From Phaeodactylum tricornutum CCAP 1055/1 (Eukaryota > Bacillariophyta > Bacillariophyceae > Surirellales > Neidiaceae): DNA of 64,000 nt. Position 1 is the stretch's first letter; every line of letters begins with the position of its first letter. The stretch spans positions 496,001-560,000 of the forward strand of contig NC_011672.1 in the NCBI RefSeq assembly GCF_000150955.2, read 5' to 3'. The notes below the pieces were generated by a model that searched no databases, had not been told where the DNA came from, and worked only from the letters and a program-made list of their open reading frames with translations. The translations under genes and the position numbers were made by a program. Positions 20,237 to 30,915 of the stretch are shown here, one piece after another.

Positions 20237-22455
20237 ATGACGAGGGTTGCCTTTGTTCTGTCGTTCTTAGTTGCAACAGCTTTAGACAGTATTGAAGCAG
20301 GAATTTTCAGCCTGGAGCTCAAGCGAGCCGCTGAAGAAGCCATTCAGCATTCACACAAGCTTCATGTAGAGGACCGCCTTCGTCGCCGAAATTTCGACGA
20401 GAAGCTCCGTCTTATGTCACAGCCTAAAGCTCGCGCTTTAAACAACTACGATAGTGATGATGAACAGAACAGTGGCCAGAATGATGACCAGTTCCAGGAC
20501 AATCAAAGCGATTACGAATGGAACGAGCAAATGGCCGAGCAGGATTTTGGTTTCGAAATTACTGAGTACGCCTTGAAGTACACAGGTTGCCAAACAGTCG
20601 AATCCTATGACGATGCAATCGCTGCGGACGAAGAAATCGACGGTGTATTAAAGGCTCGGCGCTTTGCCACTTTCCGACTATGTCCCACACAGGATTGCTC
20701 TTCAAATAATCACATTGGGTGCAGCAGCAACTATGGAGAATACGTTGTTTCGATGGATCAGTTCCTGGGCGGCCTTATTTCTACGGAAGAAGATCGGGTT
20801 CGTGGATTCTGCATGTACTGCCAGGAATGCGCGTCTATACAGTCTTTCAAAGCATTCGTCTCTGAGATTACAGCCCTAAAGTCTGCTTCTGTCCAGGCCG
20901 CTGGAACTTTCTATGCCCAGTGGGCAGCAAACTACCAAGAAGCCAACGGGTATAACGACAACTACGATGACGATACAATGGCCGCCATGTACTGGCAAGT
21001 TCTAAATTCCAACAATGGAAACTACGCAAATAACTACCGGAACGGGAACTATGTCAACAGCCAGGCTTACAGTGACAGTAGTAGCAACGGTAGCGGAAGC
21101 AGCAACCGTTGGTGGCAAAATAACGCTAATGCACAAGTCTGGAGCTCGTCCAGTAACCAGCAGCACAGTCAGCAGGGAAGCTGGGATAGTATGGGTAACT
21201 GGTACGGGCGTCCACTTTTGAACGGATATTTCGAGGACGGTGGCACTTTCTACGCTGGATGGGGCTACGTGTCGCAATACAACGGATCGTTTGTGCTTCT
21301 AGACGAAAACCAACCCGTCTACTACGACGTCAGCCTGTTTGGCGATTTACCGGAGGGGTGGGATGAAAGTTGGTTTCAAAATCCAGATGAAGTGGAAAGT
21401 TGTGCATACAGTAGTTCAAAGAGTTGCTCCAACCAATACACTTCTTGTATGGAAATCTTGGAAGACGAGAACTACATCTCCTACATGAAGGATACGTATG
21501 GCTCCTCCTACGAACAACAACGCGAACAAGGGCGAGCATCGGAATTTCTCCAGTGCACTGCCGTAGACGCACAATATTCCGCATACGGCACGAATGGCCA
21601 GTTCTATATCGGGCCGCATTGTGACAGCAACGGACGATCGATTGAGCTCGGAGTCTTTACCGATCAATACTGCTCCAATCATTCATCAGACATTCCTGTC
21701 ACAGACCTTTTGGGATATGATCCACTCGAAGACAATGCAAATCTGTTTCCTGACGAGTGCATCCCTTGTGCTGACGTAAGTAGAGGGTCAACGGCTCCAA
21801 CTTTTACGTTTGAGAGACACCGAGCAACTCATAAGTTTCGCTTTCTTTCCAACAGAACTCCACTAGCATTCAACAATGGTACGAAGCAGACTATGGCGAA
21901 GCGGGTGTAGCGCAAGTGTGTTCCACGCTTTACCAATTGTCGGGAAAATGCAACAAGAATCTAAGTCCTACCCAAGTGTACGGACAAATTGTATACAGTA
22001 ATCAGACCAGCCAAAGAGGGGTGAATTGTACCGGTGACGAGGAAAGTTGTGACGAATATGACCAGATGTATCAGTCTCAGCAGCAAGGCGAGAACGAGGC
22101 CAAGGTATGTTCGTTCATTGCTTCCTTGACATCGGGAACATACGATAGGAACGGTCAGGTATCCGGTACTGGTAGTAACTGGCCTAAGCAATGGAGCAGT
22201 CCGTCGAACTGGAGGCGTGAATTTGAGATCGAAAAGAAGGCAATGGGGACGGGGCAAAAAGTAACTCTGGCATTCGGTGCTCTTGCTGTTGTAGCCATGG
22301 CCGCGTATGCCATCTTCCTACGAGAAACCTTGTCGCGTCGAAAAACGCCGCTGTGTTGTAAGAAAGGTGAGGAAGAAATGGATATTACCCGTCAAAACTC
22401 TGGCATCGTGATGGGGCGCTCTCAGAGTGCCCCATCAAGTATACCTTTAATCTAA
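20237..22455 (+). CDS. Cys-rich single-pass membrane protein, tandem copy B (function unknown)
   Basis: Exons 20237-21775 and 21856-22455 with an 80-nt intron (GTAAGT...CAACAG, phase 0); 712 residues. The architecture matches copy A: a signal peptide (MTRVAFVLSFLVATALDSIEA), ALKYTGCQ, RLCPTQDCSS, IGCSSNYGEY and FCMYCQEC, then an Asn/Ser/Gln/Tyr-rich low-complexity stretch, a second Cys block (CAYSSSKSCSNQYTSC, FYIGPHCDSNG, CIPCAD), a membrane helix (VTLAFGALAVVAMAAYAIFL) and a tail with RQNSGIVMGRSQS. Its intron sits directly after CIPCAD, whereas copy A's lies about 44 codons further along, after STYG, so the two introns are not at homologous sites. The conserved Cys pattern suggests a disulfide-bonded lumenal or extracellular domain. 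Confidence 0.8.
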
Positions 22456-22613
22456 GCCCACCAGAAATTATTAACTAGAGATTATTCCTTCAAGGACGCC
22501 ACGCCTTTACTGTGTAAAGCAAGACCGAGATTGCTTTCGATCTATTTGAATGCATTAGAGAAACAATACAGGAGTTCGTATTCATTGCCAATGCAATAGC
22601 GGTTGTGCAACAC

Positions 22614-23843
22614 CTATTTAAGCTCAATATCGGCTGCAATTAGAATGTGGTCACTCGGCTCATCCTTATCCAAATTTGGAAAAGGCCCGCCGGATTCTTC
22701 ACGCTTACCGATGGGCAAAACGCCGTTAACGGTCCATCGCTTATCCAAGAAAATGTAGTCGAGGGTATCAATGAAGGGTTCGTTATCTCTGGAGCGAGAA
22801 TAGTTTGTAAAGTCCGGCTCTCCATGGTCCGACACCGCGTAAGCGCTCGCCATATTGATGGAAGAAGGTTTCCACTCGACCCCACCCTTCGGCGACGGAT
22901 GATAGGGATCCGTGCTATCAATTTCCCCCGTAGTGAGCAGTCGATAGCAGGGATCGGACGGTTTGAAGTTGAAATCTCCCGCCAATATGTACGGAATTGA
23001 TCCGTGTGATTCCGCAAGTCGCTGCACGTGGCGTGCTGCCAGATCGGTATGTATCGTCATGACCATGGGAGCATAAAAGGCACACGGCATGTGGTACGTG
23101 CCAATGCAGAAGGATTGTCCGGAAGCTTTCTCTTTGAGAGTGGCGGACACGAGCACGTTAAAGCGACGTTCCGACATGTCCCAATGATCAATATCTTCAC
23201 CCGAAACGAGACCCAGCTTTCGCAATGGCTTGTCGAGCGCGGTTTGCAGCTTGGACCATACCTTCTGAAGCAATGGCGGCTCTTCGTTGACCGGCCATCC
23301 ACCTTCACGCTTATCGGCAATTCGTGAAATATCTACATCTTCGACAACAAAGGAATCTTGCGGCCAAGCTAAACAAACCCCCATGTATCCGTTGAACTTC
23401 TTACCGTACGATCCGGTAACGAGATGGTATCCTCTATTGGCCAAGAAGGTATGCAAAGATCCGGCCCAGTCGTACGAGACCTCTTGCAAACAGAGTATTA
23501 CATTTTGATTGGACTGTATCTCTTTTTCCAGCTTATTCAAGACAAGCGGAAGGCGATTTTTCGCATCCAAGTGTTCTGGATTCAGGGTCGGATACTGGGT
23601 TGTTGTAGCAAGCTACGGAGTGATAAAAACGCGCGGATGAGTATCAGCGTGAGTCTAGTATCAATAGAATACTCGGTACTGGACAAAACCTGGTGAGAAA
23701 TGAAGACGAAGCAGACTCACGTGTGATGAAAGCAAATTGTACGACACGACCCGAAGTCTAAGGCTACTCGTCATCGCTTGAGGAGTGCAGCCAAGGTTGC
23801 AAAGAAAAAAGAGAGAAAATGCGGTCACTAAGGCGGACGGCAT
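22614..23843 (-). CDS. Endonuclease/exonuclease/phosphatase-family protein, probably secreted
   Basis: Exon 1 is 23843-23721, the intron 23720-23613 (108 nt; GTGAGT...CCGTAG, phase 0), exon 2 23612-22614; 373 residues. Exon 1 gives a signal-like N-terminus (SALVTAFSLFFLCNLGCTPQ) and the first strand of the fold, VVSYNLLSSH. Exon 2 supplies the metal-binding and catalytic blocks in order: CLQEVSYDW (Glu), GTYHMPC, AGDFNFKPSD (Asp-x-Asn), DTLDYIFL and EPSDHILI (the Ser-Asp-His end motif). This order is that of the EEP superfamily (CCR4, nocturnin, inositol-phosphatase and Mg-dependent nuclease groups). I cannot tell from sequence whether RNA, DNA or a phospho-lipid is the substrate. Confidence 0.85.
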
Positions 23844-24629
23844 AAAACGCGAGCCAGTCAAATCTCTTGTATGCTTCTACTGGTTGCGAGTAACGAAAGG
23901 CTCGGGGTGACGGAGTCGTTTCCTTAGGATCACTAAGATTATAAAAATCGCGCCATCGTTGACCCTTTCGGGATGCGTCGGTGCTACATCATTTACATCG
24001 ATGGACGCCTACTTCCTATCGGTTTGCCTCGTCTGTCATTGCCACGCTTCGCAAACGTCAACTATCCGGAGTATTGAGCTTTGCGACTGCAACTCCGCTA
24101 CTTAAAGCATCTTACGTATTCTTCATGCCGTTTGACCAAAGGAACTAAATCCTGGATGACCTTCCCCTAGAAAGATTATGGATGCAGAAATATCAATCCA
24201 ACAGAAAACAGAAAGAACAACTAAGCCATGCGACACAGTCACTAGGATGTGACATAGACCCTTTGCGAAAGGCCATCCAGTCCGTGACTCCATTTTCCTG
24301 CCGTTCGGACACAGACGGAAGAAAAGCCTGTCGCAGTCTTGCGCGCTTGCCCCTACATCTTCTACGAGAAGCCTCCGGTGTCAGCGAACTCGCCACACGT
24401 CTATTTTATTTTCACGTCTGGAGCCGTGCTTTCGGTTTTCTCTACCGCAGGAAGATCAACGCACGGAAAATACTCGGCCGGCCTGACGCTGGGTCGTTCG
24501 TGAAATTCTTCCAGCCGCGCTCCATAAAAAAATTCACACGGTCGTGTGTGTGTGTGCGACTTGCTGCTTCCCTGGCTTGTTCCAGAACCCACCACAATCT
24601 TGAAAACACCGAAAATTGTTGACGTTACC
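23844..24629. other. Divergent intergenic region, EEP / A20 genes
   Basis: A 786-bp region between divergent genes. A 146-codon plus-strand frame at 24182-24622 ends just before the A20 start and looks like 5' leader rather than a gene. It contains a TG-rich run near 24543-24556. Confidence 0.45.
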
Positions 24630-25457
24630 ATGGCTGATCAATCCCAAACAACCACATCAAATACTCAAGCAGAGCCCAAACTTTGTAAAATGGGATGCGG
24701 TTTCTTTGTAAGTATCGAAAGAGGTGTCGTTTGACAACTCCCCCGACGGAAGTTGTGTTGGCTGGAAGTTGTTCGAGCGGTCTCGAGTTTCGCGATTGAA
24801 GAAATGGGACTGCGAAGAACATTTGCTTGATTGTCGTTTGGATTTCATGATCCTACGTCGATTACTCGGAACGGAGACATCCGTTCCGTTGAAAGGGTCT
24901 TCATGGTCGTATCGCCGTTCATCGATCCCGACTGGTTTCGCTGTAGTTCCTCGGAAATCCAACGGTACCGTTTTTTGTATACGAAATTTCTCGACATCCG
25001 GGTATTTTTACCAGACGCTCGGAACAGAACATATGTATTGCGTCATACCCACTGGTCGCGTTCCGACTGTCGCTCGTTGAAAAACTCGAGGCACTCACCG
25101 AAACGGTTCGCTTTGTTCTCTTTGTAGGGAAACGGTGCTACGGAAGATTGTTGCTCCAAGTGCTGGAGTGGGTTACAGAAGAAGCAGGGAAATGCGTCGT
25201 CGCCGACCTTGTGTGCACCAGTCAATCCCATGATTGCGGAGGAATCGCAACCAATGGAACTTGACACTACGCCTGTCGTCGTGGAAGAAGTCAAACCGGT
25301 CGTTGTGGATACGCCCAAGAAGAAAAAGAAGGCTAGCTACAAATCAATGATGAAAGCCATGACAAAGACCGATCCGGAACGAGACGTGGAGAAAGACAAG
25401 GAGGCACTTCGCAAGGTGACTGGGGGTGGAGCTTTTACCAAGATTGATAAGATTTAA
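24630..25457 (+). CDS. A20-type zinc-finger protein without AN1 domain
   Basis: Exon 1 is 24630-24707, the intron 24708-25127 (420 nt; GTAAGT...TTGTAG, phase 0), exon 2 25128-25457; 135 residues. ACCATGG start. The splice joins GCGFF to GNGATEDCCSKCW and so completes an A20 finger (C-x3-C-x10/11-C-x2-C with the GFFG core), which supports the intron strongly. A20 fingers bind ubiquitin; in plants and animals the small A20/AN1 proteins act in stress signalling. Here no AN1 finger follows. Instead there is an acidic Val-rich linker (PVVVEEVKPVVVD), a KKKKK patch and a helical tail with SMMKAMTKTDPERDVEKDKE. The intron is the longest I found in the window. Confidence 0.85.
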
Positions 25458-26847
25458 AGTACCCTTTGGTGAAACTTGTTTCTCGATTTTAAGGATCCGC
25501 ATTGCGGTGTCATTTACTCACTCGTTCGTGCATGCTGCCGTTTCTACCCTGCTCCTCTAACCAATCTAGTGGGAATTGCTACATGCGCTTCCCGTTGGAC
25601 GGTATCGACACGACGAGCTCGGACGCATCCTTGTCCCATACCTCTCGTCCCTCCTTTCTACATTCGCATCGCTCTGTTAATCGTAAAAGGTCAATCACAC
25701 CATGGAGTATCGGCGAAGGCCACTTTCCGTTGCTTGGAACGTATAGATTAGGATGGCGGACAGACGGCGATAGGGGGCTCCTACCGCAGGAAGTTTGTCG
25801 GTATGTATGCTTGCGGCTTTCTCGTAACGATCACTCACACGAATGGACAACATGAAGAGATAGGCGCAAAGGTAGTGCCCACGAAACCATCCTCGTGCGT
25901 TACCGCATCGGCATGCTGATTACAATCGGACTCGAACTCCAAAATTCGTATTCATCCGCACAAAAAACAATATCATATGTCCACATTGGTACTTTAGTTG
26001 ACAGTACACATCGCTACAAACACCTTCTTGCATGGTTCTCTAACGTGTTGTTCGACAAGGCCACCAAAGCTGCTAAAGCAACAATAATATGGTGGCCGCA
26101 AGGTTATTTTTGTGAAAGTAAAAGGGCAACAGGAGCTTCTTTACACACGTGGCCTCTTGACCCATTGAATACCTGCACGTGATCAACTCACAGTTGACAA
26201 TTGATTGATCCACAAAACACTTCTGTGCTGAGTTGGTCCATCTTCCGAGGTTGAAAGCGCAATGCCAAGAAACCATGTGCGCCCAATGTCATTTTCTATA
26301 CCCTGTACTATGATGTTCGGAGCGGATTTGAGAGACTTTGTTATAGAATGGAAACTGTTGAAGATATAGTGTGTACTTTGATATAACTGTAAAGGTTTTG
26401 GGATCTTTTTGAGCCACACATATGCTGTATGAGTCTATGAACTAAGGTTTTGCTTGTGCTAATAGGAGCTTTGCTGCAGATGTTTCAGAGTGCAATCCTG
26501 TTTTTCTATCAAAACAAGTATGTTTTGTTTCACAGTCATGAAGAGTCTCTTGGACCCGCGAATGCAGTTAAGTGTAGCCTACTTAGCTGTAAAGTTCCAA
26601 CAACCGGCAAAGAAAGTGTCGCAAATAGATTGACCCTGACCCTGTAAACTGATAAAATAGTGGTAGAGAAATCCCCCGACCCGTTGACTTCAACGTTCAC
26701 ACTCCCTCCGCCGGTTTTACACTTGTTACTGCACAAATCCAAACACCTTCTCATTTGAAGTAGTCGGGTGTACACCGGAAGGAACAGCTTACTTTGCTTT
26801 ACAGAAAAATTCGGTTTTCAACGATTCATCATCGAAGCCGTATTGGA
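25458..26847. other. Long intergenic region (about 1.4 kb)
   Basis: Separates two plus-strand genes. Several short frames are present (for instance 25476-25855), but they overlap in different frames and show no protein-like composition. A near-palindromic TCAACTCACAGTTGA lies around 26179. Possible unrecognised RNA genes cannot be excluded. Confidence 0.4.
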
Positions 26848-27571
26848 ATGAAAATATACGCGGCAGGATTTGTGTTTTGCGTGGTCTGGTCAGCAGAGTC
26901 GTTTCCGACTGCCGGCCGGATTCGGCGACAGCCTTTCTTCACAAAATCGGTTGTTCAAACAGGAAATGCAGACTTTGACGCTGTCTTGGAAGCGCCTGTC
27001 TCTCCGTATGAGCAGATCGGAATAGAGAAAGAAGCTCTTGCTCTCGGCGTGGATGTCGATGCCGTCGCGACCTACATTGGCAGGTAAGTTTACGCTGTTG
27101 ACACTTACGCTATTTTAGGTTATTGCCAATAACAATTTTATTGTTCACAGCAAAGAAGGACTGATAGACAGAACTTTGGCCGATATTCCTTCGTTCACTC
27201 GAGCGCAGGCAGAAGCAGAAGTGGACAAGTTCTTGCTCGACGCCGAAGCGCTCAATATGATGATTCAGTTCAACAAAATGAAAGCAGAAGATCCGGACTT
27301 TGTGGTGCCGGAGACTGATCAGGACGAGGGGCTTTTCAGCTTTCGCAATGTGGTTGCACTCTATTTAGTATACGTAGCTGGTACCTCGGCACCGCCTTTT
27401 CTTCGGCGGTGGGTGGCTGAAAAGGAAGCTGCTGGGGAATGGCAAGGTACAAATATTCCATTTATCGACGACTGGCTTGCAAACACGGCAACGGCAGGAG
27501 CAGATATTACATCCGATGCAGTGCAAGCTGTTTCAGATACAGTACAGGCAGCTTCGGATGTTCTGAATTAG
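26848..27571 (+). CDS. Unknown protein with plastid-type presequence
   Basis: Exon 1 is 26848-27083, the intron 27084-27150 (67 nt; GTAAGT...TTCACAG), exon 2 27151-27571; 218 residues. The start is the Met before a signal peptide (KIYAAGFVFCVVWSAES), chosen over the upstream non-ATG extension. After the signal comes FPTAGRIRRQPF, a Phe followed by a basic, hydroxylated stretch, which resembles a diatom plastid transit region. The mature part is helical and acidic (YEQIGIEKEALALGVDVDAV, then an E/A-rich helix). It has one weakly hydrophobic segment (VVALYLVYVAGTSAPPFL) and ends in an A/D/T/V-rich amphipathic repeat. I recognise no family. A thylakoid- or envelope-associated role would be a guess. 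Confidence 0.7.
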
Positions 27572-27989
27572 CAATTTTCACGGCTCTAGCTAATTCGATT
27601 GCAAAATATTGCTCTAACTAGTATTTGATGAAAAGGGGGATAGGTGCAAAGGATTTTATAGTCGATGCAGAGCTACCAATTGGGACTCGACACATAATTC
27701 AACATCATACAGCACTTGTGTAGTAATAGTCTAATCCAGGCTTCCTTGCCAGAGTTACCTTTTTTTAGGGTGAATTTCGAGGCTGATCTAACCCTAACCG
27801 TCAAGAAAACTGTCAGTGAGTTCCAAGTGGAACAGCGTTGAAACTGTAGACAGATCGATCATTCACTATCAACGGGGTCCGCGCTCATCCGATCAATTTT
27901 CCAAGACGACTGATACCAGCACTCGCCACCAGTAAAACGACAGTATTCAGCTTAGTCACCCATTATACGCAAGGCGAACTGATTTGAAT
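27572..27989. other. Intergenic region
   Basis: A 418-bp spacer between two plus-strand genes of unknown function. Nothing specific seen beyond a short T-run at 27763-27768 that could belong to a 3' end. Confidence 0.4.
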
Positions 27990-28937
27990 ATGGGGAAGTC
28001 CTCTTTCACATTAGCATGCCTTTTTCTAGTCCTAGAGGGAGTGCGAATATCATCGTTTTCGGTGGCTTCGACTAGACCTAAAGTAGCCCCACCAGCGTCG
28101 ATATTAAGATACCATGCGACCAAATGTTCCGCTACCGCTACCATGTCGCCACTCTTCTCCTCGGGTCTGATAGGATCCGATGATCCGCTAAAGCGCTTCG
28201 CGGCGCTTAGACGACGGAACCCCTCCAATGTAATCCAGAGGCTCGATGCGAAGAGAATTGCTGTGGGCCGGAAATTTCGTCGAAGCGCCATGGCGCTGTT
28301 GTTCACGACTCTGTTTTGGTTCGGGGCGGCCGGAGTTCACGCACCTATATCGCAAGCATCGACTGCACCAACAGCTCGAATTGAACGAGTCCTTTCGTCT
28401 ACTTCGCCTTCACTCGATAAGATTGTTGATCGCTACGTCAGAAAACATATGTTTGATGATGACACGTTCGATCCCGTTGAATCAGCTTACCGCGAGGCGT
28501 ACGAAGACGCGACGGTTGGAGCATACCCGCAAACTTTGAAAGAGATTACGAGTGGTACACTTGGACAAGAAAGCAATGGGCTTGCGAGCAGAGATGGCAG
28601 TGAAAGCTCGGGCATTGGAGCCCTCTTAACTTCTGTCGTCGGAGCATTGAAAAAGCGCGGGCTGAGTGAGTCGGCTGCGATTGTAGTTCTAGCTGGGCTT
28701 TTTGTTGTGGCGGGTCCGTGTACTTTCCTTTTCACTGGAATGATCATAGGAGGCATGTCAAAACGCAGCATAAACAGAACCATGAAACAGCGATACGGAG
28801 ATACGTACACCGTCGATGCTACCATGAAGCCCGAAGAATCTGTGGAAGCTCCAGAGGACGATGATGAAGAAGACGACGACGATGATGATGAAGAGGACAG
28901 TGACGACGTTGAGGACGAAGATAAGAAGCGCAGTTAA
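27990..28937 (+). CDS. Unknown two-TM protein with acidic C-terminus
   Basis: An intronless gene of 315 residues. The true ATG is at 27990; the frame upstream has only a TTG. The N-terminus is a signal peptide (SSFTLACLFLVLEGVRISSF) followed by a Ser/Ala/Pro/Arg-rich stretch of about 60 residues, consistent with a bipartite plastid presequence. The first membrane segment (AMALLFTTLFWFGAAGV) lies near residue 107, and a second (AAIVVLAGLFVVAGPCTFLFTG) near 235 contains a Gly/Pro break. Between them is a soluble stretch with DKIVDRYVRKHMFDDDTFD. The last 40 residues are almost all Asp and Glu with a KKRS end. No family recognised. The two-helix hairpin plus acidic tail suggests a small organellar membrane protein. 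Confidence 0.7.
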   Translation: MGKSSFTLACLFLVLEGVRISSFSVASTRPKVAPPASILRYHATKCSATATMSPLFSSGLIGSDDPLKRFAALRRRNPSNVIQRLDAKRIAVGRKFRRSAMALLFTTLFWFGAAGVHAPISQASTAPTARIERVLSSTSPSLDKIVDRYVRKHMFDDDTFDPVESAYREAYEDATVGAYPQTLKEITSGTLGQESNGLASRDGSESSGIGALLTSVVGALKKRGLSESAAIVVLAGLFVVAGPCTFLFTGMIIGGMSKRSINRTMKQRYGDTYTVDATMKPEESVEAPEDDDEEDDDDDDEEDSDDVEDEDKKRS

Positions 28938-29135
28938 CAGTAAATTATTAATAGCTACCCGCTCCGTTGGGGATTTTTTGTCTACAGATGCCTCAATTTT
29001 TTCCGCATAGCCGGAGAGTGTGATAATCCTACGAAAACGTCCATTGACAGTGGAATGTTGACACTAGGTTGACTCTCCTTTGCAAAGTCGTTCTAATGAG
29101 CTTGAGGTGTGTACAAACGAATACATTATACCTTT

Positions 29136-30261
29136 CTATATCCCAGCGACCTTCTTCAAATTCTCCATCATCTCATCAACCTCTTCTGGGCTGTTTTTGG
29201 TGAAAGAGCCTTCCGAAAAGAAGGGACCTGCTAAGTGTTTTGGCTGTGACTTACGGTCAAGGTACAGGTCTCCACTCTCTAAATTGGATCGGTCCGTTCC
29301 AACTAACCAAGTGACACCTTCGGCTCCCTGCCATGGTTCTCGTAACGGTTTTAGATACTTTTTCGAGTCGCCAAACGCTTCTTCAACAGCAGGAGTGTCT
29401 GCCCAGCCAGGATGCACAGTGCAGAAAGTCACATCGGGATATTCCTTACTCCAGCGCTCGGCTAGAAGAACTTGTCCTCGCTTGGCATACGCATATAAAT
29501 TAACGCCATTGTATTTCTCCTTCTGATCACCCGTATTTGCCGCCACATTCCATGCTGGAAATTTGTAATTGTACATGCCTCCTGAAGTCACCATAATGAT
29601 TCGACCTTGTCCGTCGGCAGCCTTCACTTGATCCATCAAAAGTTTGCTGAGCAAGTATGAACCGCCAATAAGATGCGACGCCAAAGTCAATTCGTTCCCT
29701 TCGCTGCTTTCGCGACGGTCGTTCAACAAAACGCCGGCGTTACATACGATTGCATGGATTTTTGGCTCCTTCGATTTCAGGGTGTTGGCCGCGTCGCGAA
29801 CTTTGGAAAGTTCCGCGACATCCACCAGTACTATTTCAATATCTTTATTTCCGGTCTTTTCCATAATTTCGTCCCGAGCTGCCTCGGCGCGGTCTTTACT
29901 TCTGCAGAGCATGTAAAGCTTAGCTCCCTTGGCGGCAGAGTAAGTCGCAACTTCCTTTCCAAGACCCGAGTTCGCACCGGTGACGACGACAACCTTTCCA
30001 GTTAAATTGACTCCATCCGCCGCTTCTTCATTAATCCCTATATTTGAAGTTACCTGTACCGGTTCAGCATATTTCTTGATATGCTTCAGATAACCATTTC
30101 TGATTTAAATCGATGAAATCATCAGTGAGTCTCTCTGCTTTAGAGTCGATACTATCACAATCAAGTTTGCACCCGTGATCAATATCCATTTCTTTGACTT
30201 ACTGCGTGAAATGCTTTTTCCCATACAGGAAAAACTGTGTTGAGGAAATGGTCTGCCCCAT
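29136..30261 (-). CDS. DHRS12-like short-chain dehydrogenase with N-myristoylation motif
   Basis: Exon 1 is only 59 nt (30261-30203), the intron is 30202-30100 (103 nt; GTAAGT...AATCAG), exon 2 is 30099-29136; 340 residues. Exon 1 starts MGQTISSTQFFLYGKKHFTQ, and the split CAA codon joins it to NGYLKHIKKYAE, matching the N-terminal region of DHRS12 that precedes the Rossmann fold. The cofactor motif is TGANSGLGK (TGxxxGxG), followed by CNAG and the YAYAKR active-site block (YxxxK) with an upstream Ser in VTSGG. HPGWADTPAV after it is diagnostic of the DHRS12 group. The enzyme is an NAD(P)-dependent oxidoreductase, substrate unknown. The MGQTISS start is a good N-myristoylation signal. Confidence 0.85.
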
Positions 30262-30491
30262 GGTGTGTTTCAAGTTGAGTGCGCCTGTTGTATGATAGGA
30301 TAAAAGAAGGAATGTATGCAGAAGAAATAGCCTTCGCATCACAGGAACCAACAAACAGTCGGAGCGACGTTGTGCTGGTGGGATTAAGCTGGTGGGGTAG
30401 GGGGGAGAAGAGAGATCCGGGCTGTTCTTACTGTTAGTTTCAGATTACTCGAGGAGAGCACAAGAACGTCGAAGAATCCCGATACACCTGC

Positions 30492-30516
30492 TGACTGTGA
30501 GACCGATTCACAGTCA
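30492..30516. repeat. Inverted repeat TGACTGTGA-n7-TCACAGTCA
   Basis: Perfect 9-bp arms at 30492-30500 and 30508-30516 with a 7-bp spacer. The arms are the octamer motif recurring in this window's intergenic DNA, arranged as a dimer-type site. Confidence 0.6.
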
Positions 30517-30561
30517 AAAGAGGGAAACAGGTCTGCCTTGCGTCGACTGTGAATCCGATTC

Positions 30562-30569
30562 TGACGTCA
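30562..30569. promoter_or_regulatory. CRE-like palindrome TGACGTCA
   Basis: An exact TGACGTCA about 300 bp upstream of the DHRS12-like start, next to the TGACTGTGA cluster. It matches the core bound by bZIP factors in known diatom CO2/cAMP-responsive promoters. Role here inferred. Confidence 0.4.
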
Positions 30570-30915
30570 GTGAAGAGCCTTGATGGAGTTTGGAATCATG
30601 AGATAATCAGTAAATTCCTTTGGCAACACACGCAATTCACAGTCAACGGCTGAAGGAAAAATGAGGCGAGCGAAAGTCGATCGGGCATTTGTTGAACGCA
30701 ACAAAGCCGACGCGTTGTCCTACTCTAATCCGCCTTGAACAAAGGGAGACAATCTCCGAGATGACTGACGTCCCAACTGAAGAAAAGTATTGACAGACCT
30801 ATGCCACTAACGGTGTATGTGGAAGAGAGATTCAAATGAATCGAGGTGGAGCGAATACCGAAGTTTGAAATTTCTTTTATTACAGTGAAATTGTAGGTAA
30901 CCCCAGTCTAAAACT

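Larger units (their letters stand above)
30262..30915. promoter_or_regulatory. Intergenic region rich in TGACTGTGA motifs and a CRE palindrome
   Basis: A 654-bp region upstream of the DHRS12-like gene. It carries four copies of the GACTGTGA/TCACAGTC octamer within about 150 bp (30492-30516 as an inverted pair, then near 30545 and 30635), a perfect TGACGTCA at 30562-30569 and a TGACGT near 30765. Such clustering fits a regulatory element. Which neighbour it serves is unknown. Confidence 0.45.

Noticed and set aside
24182-24622. 146-codon plus-strand open frame upstream of the A20 gene
   Set aside because: Ends just before the A20 start, shows no domain or targeting signal, and is best read as leader or promoter DNA.
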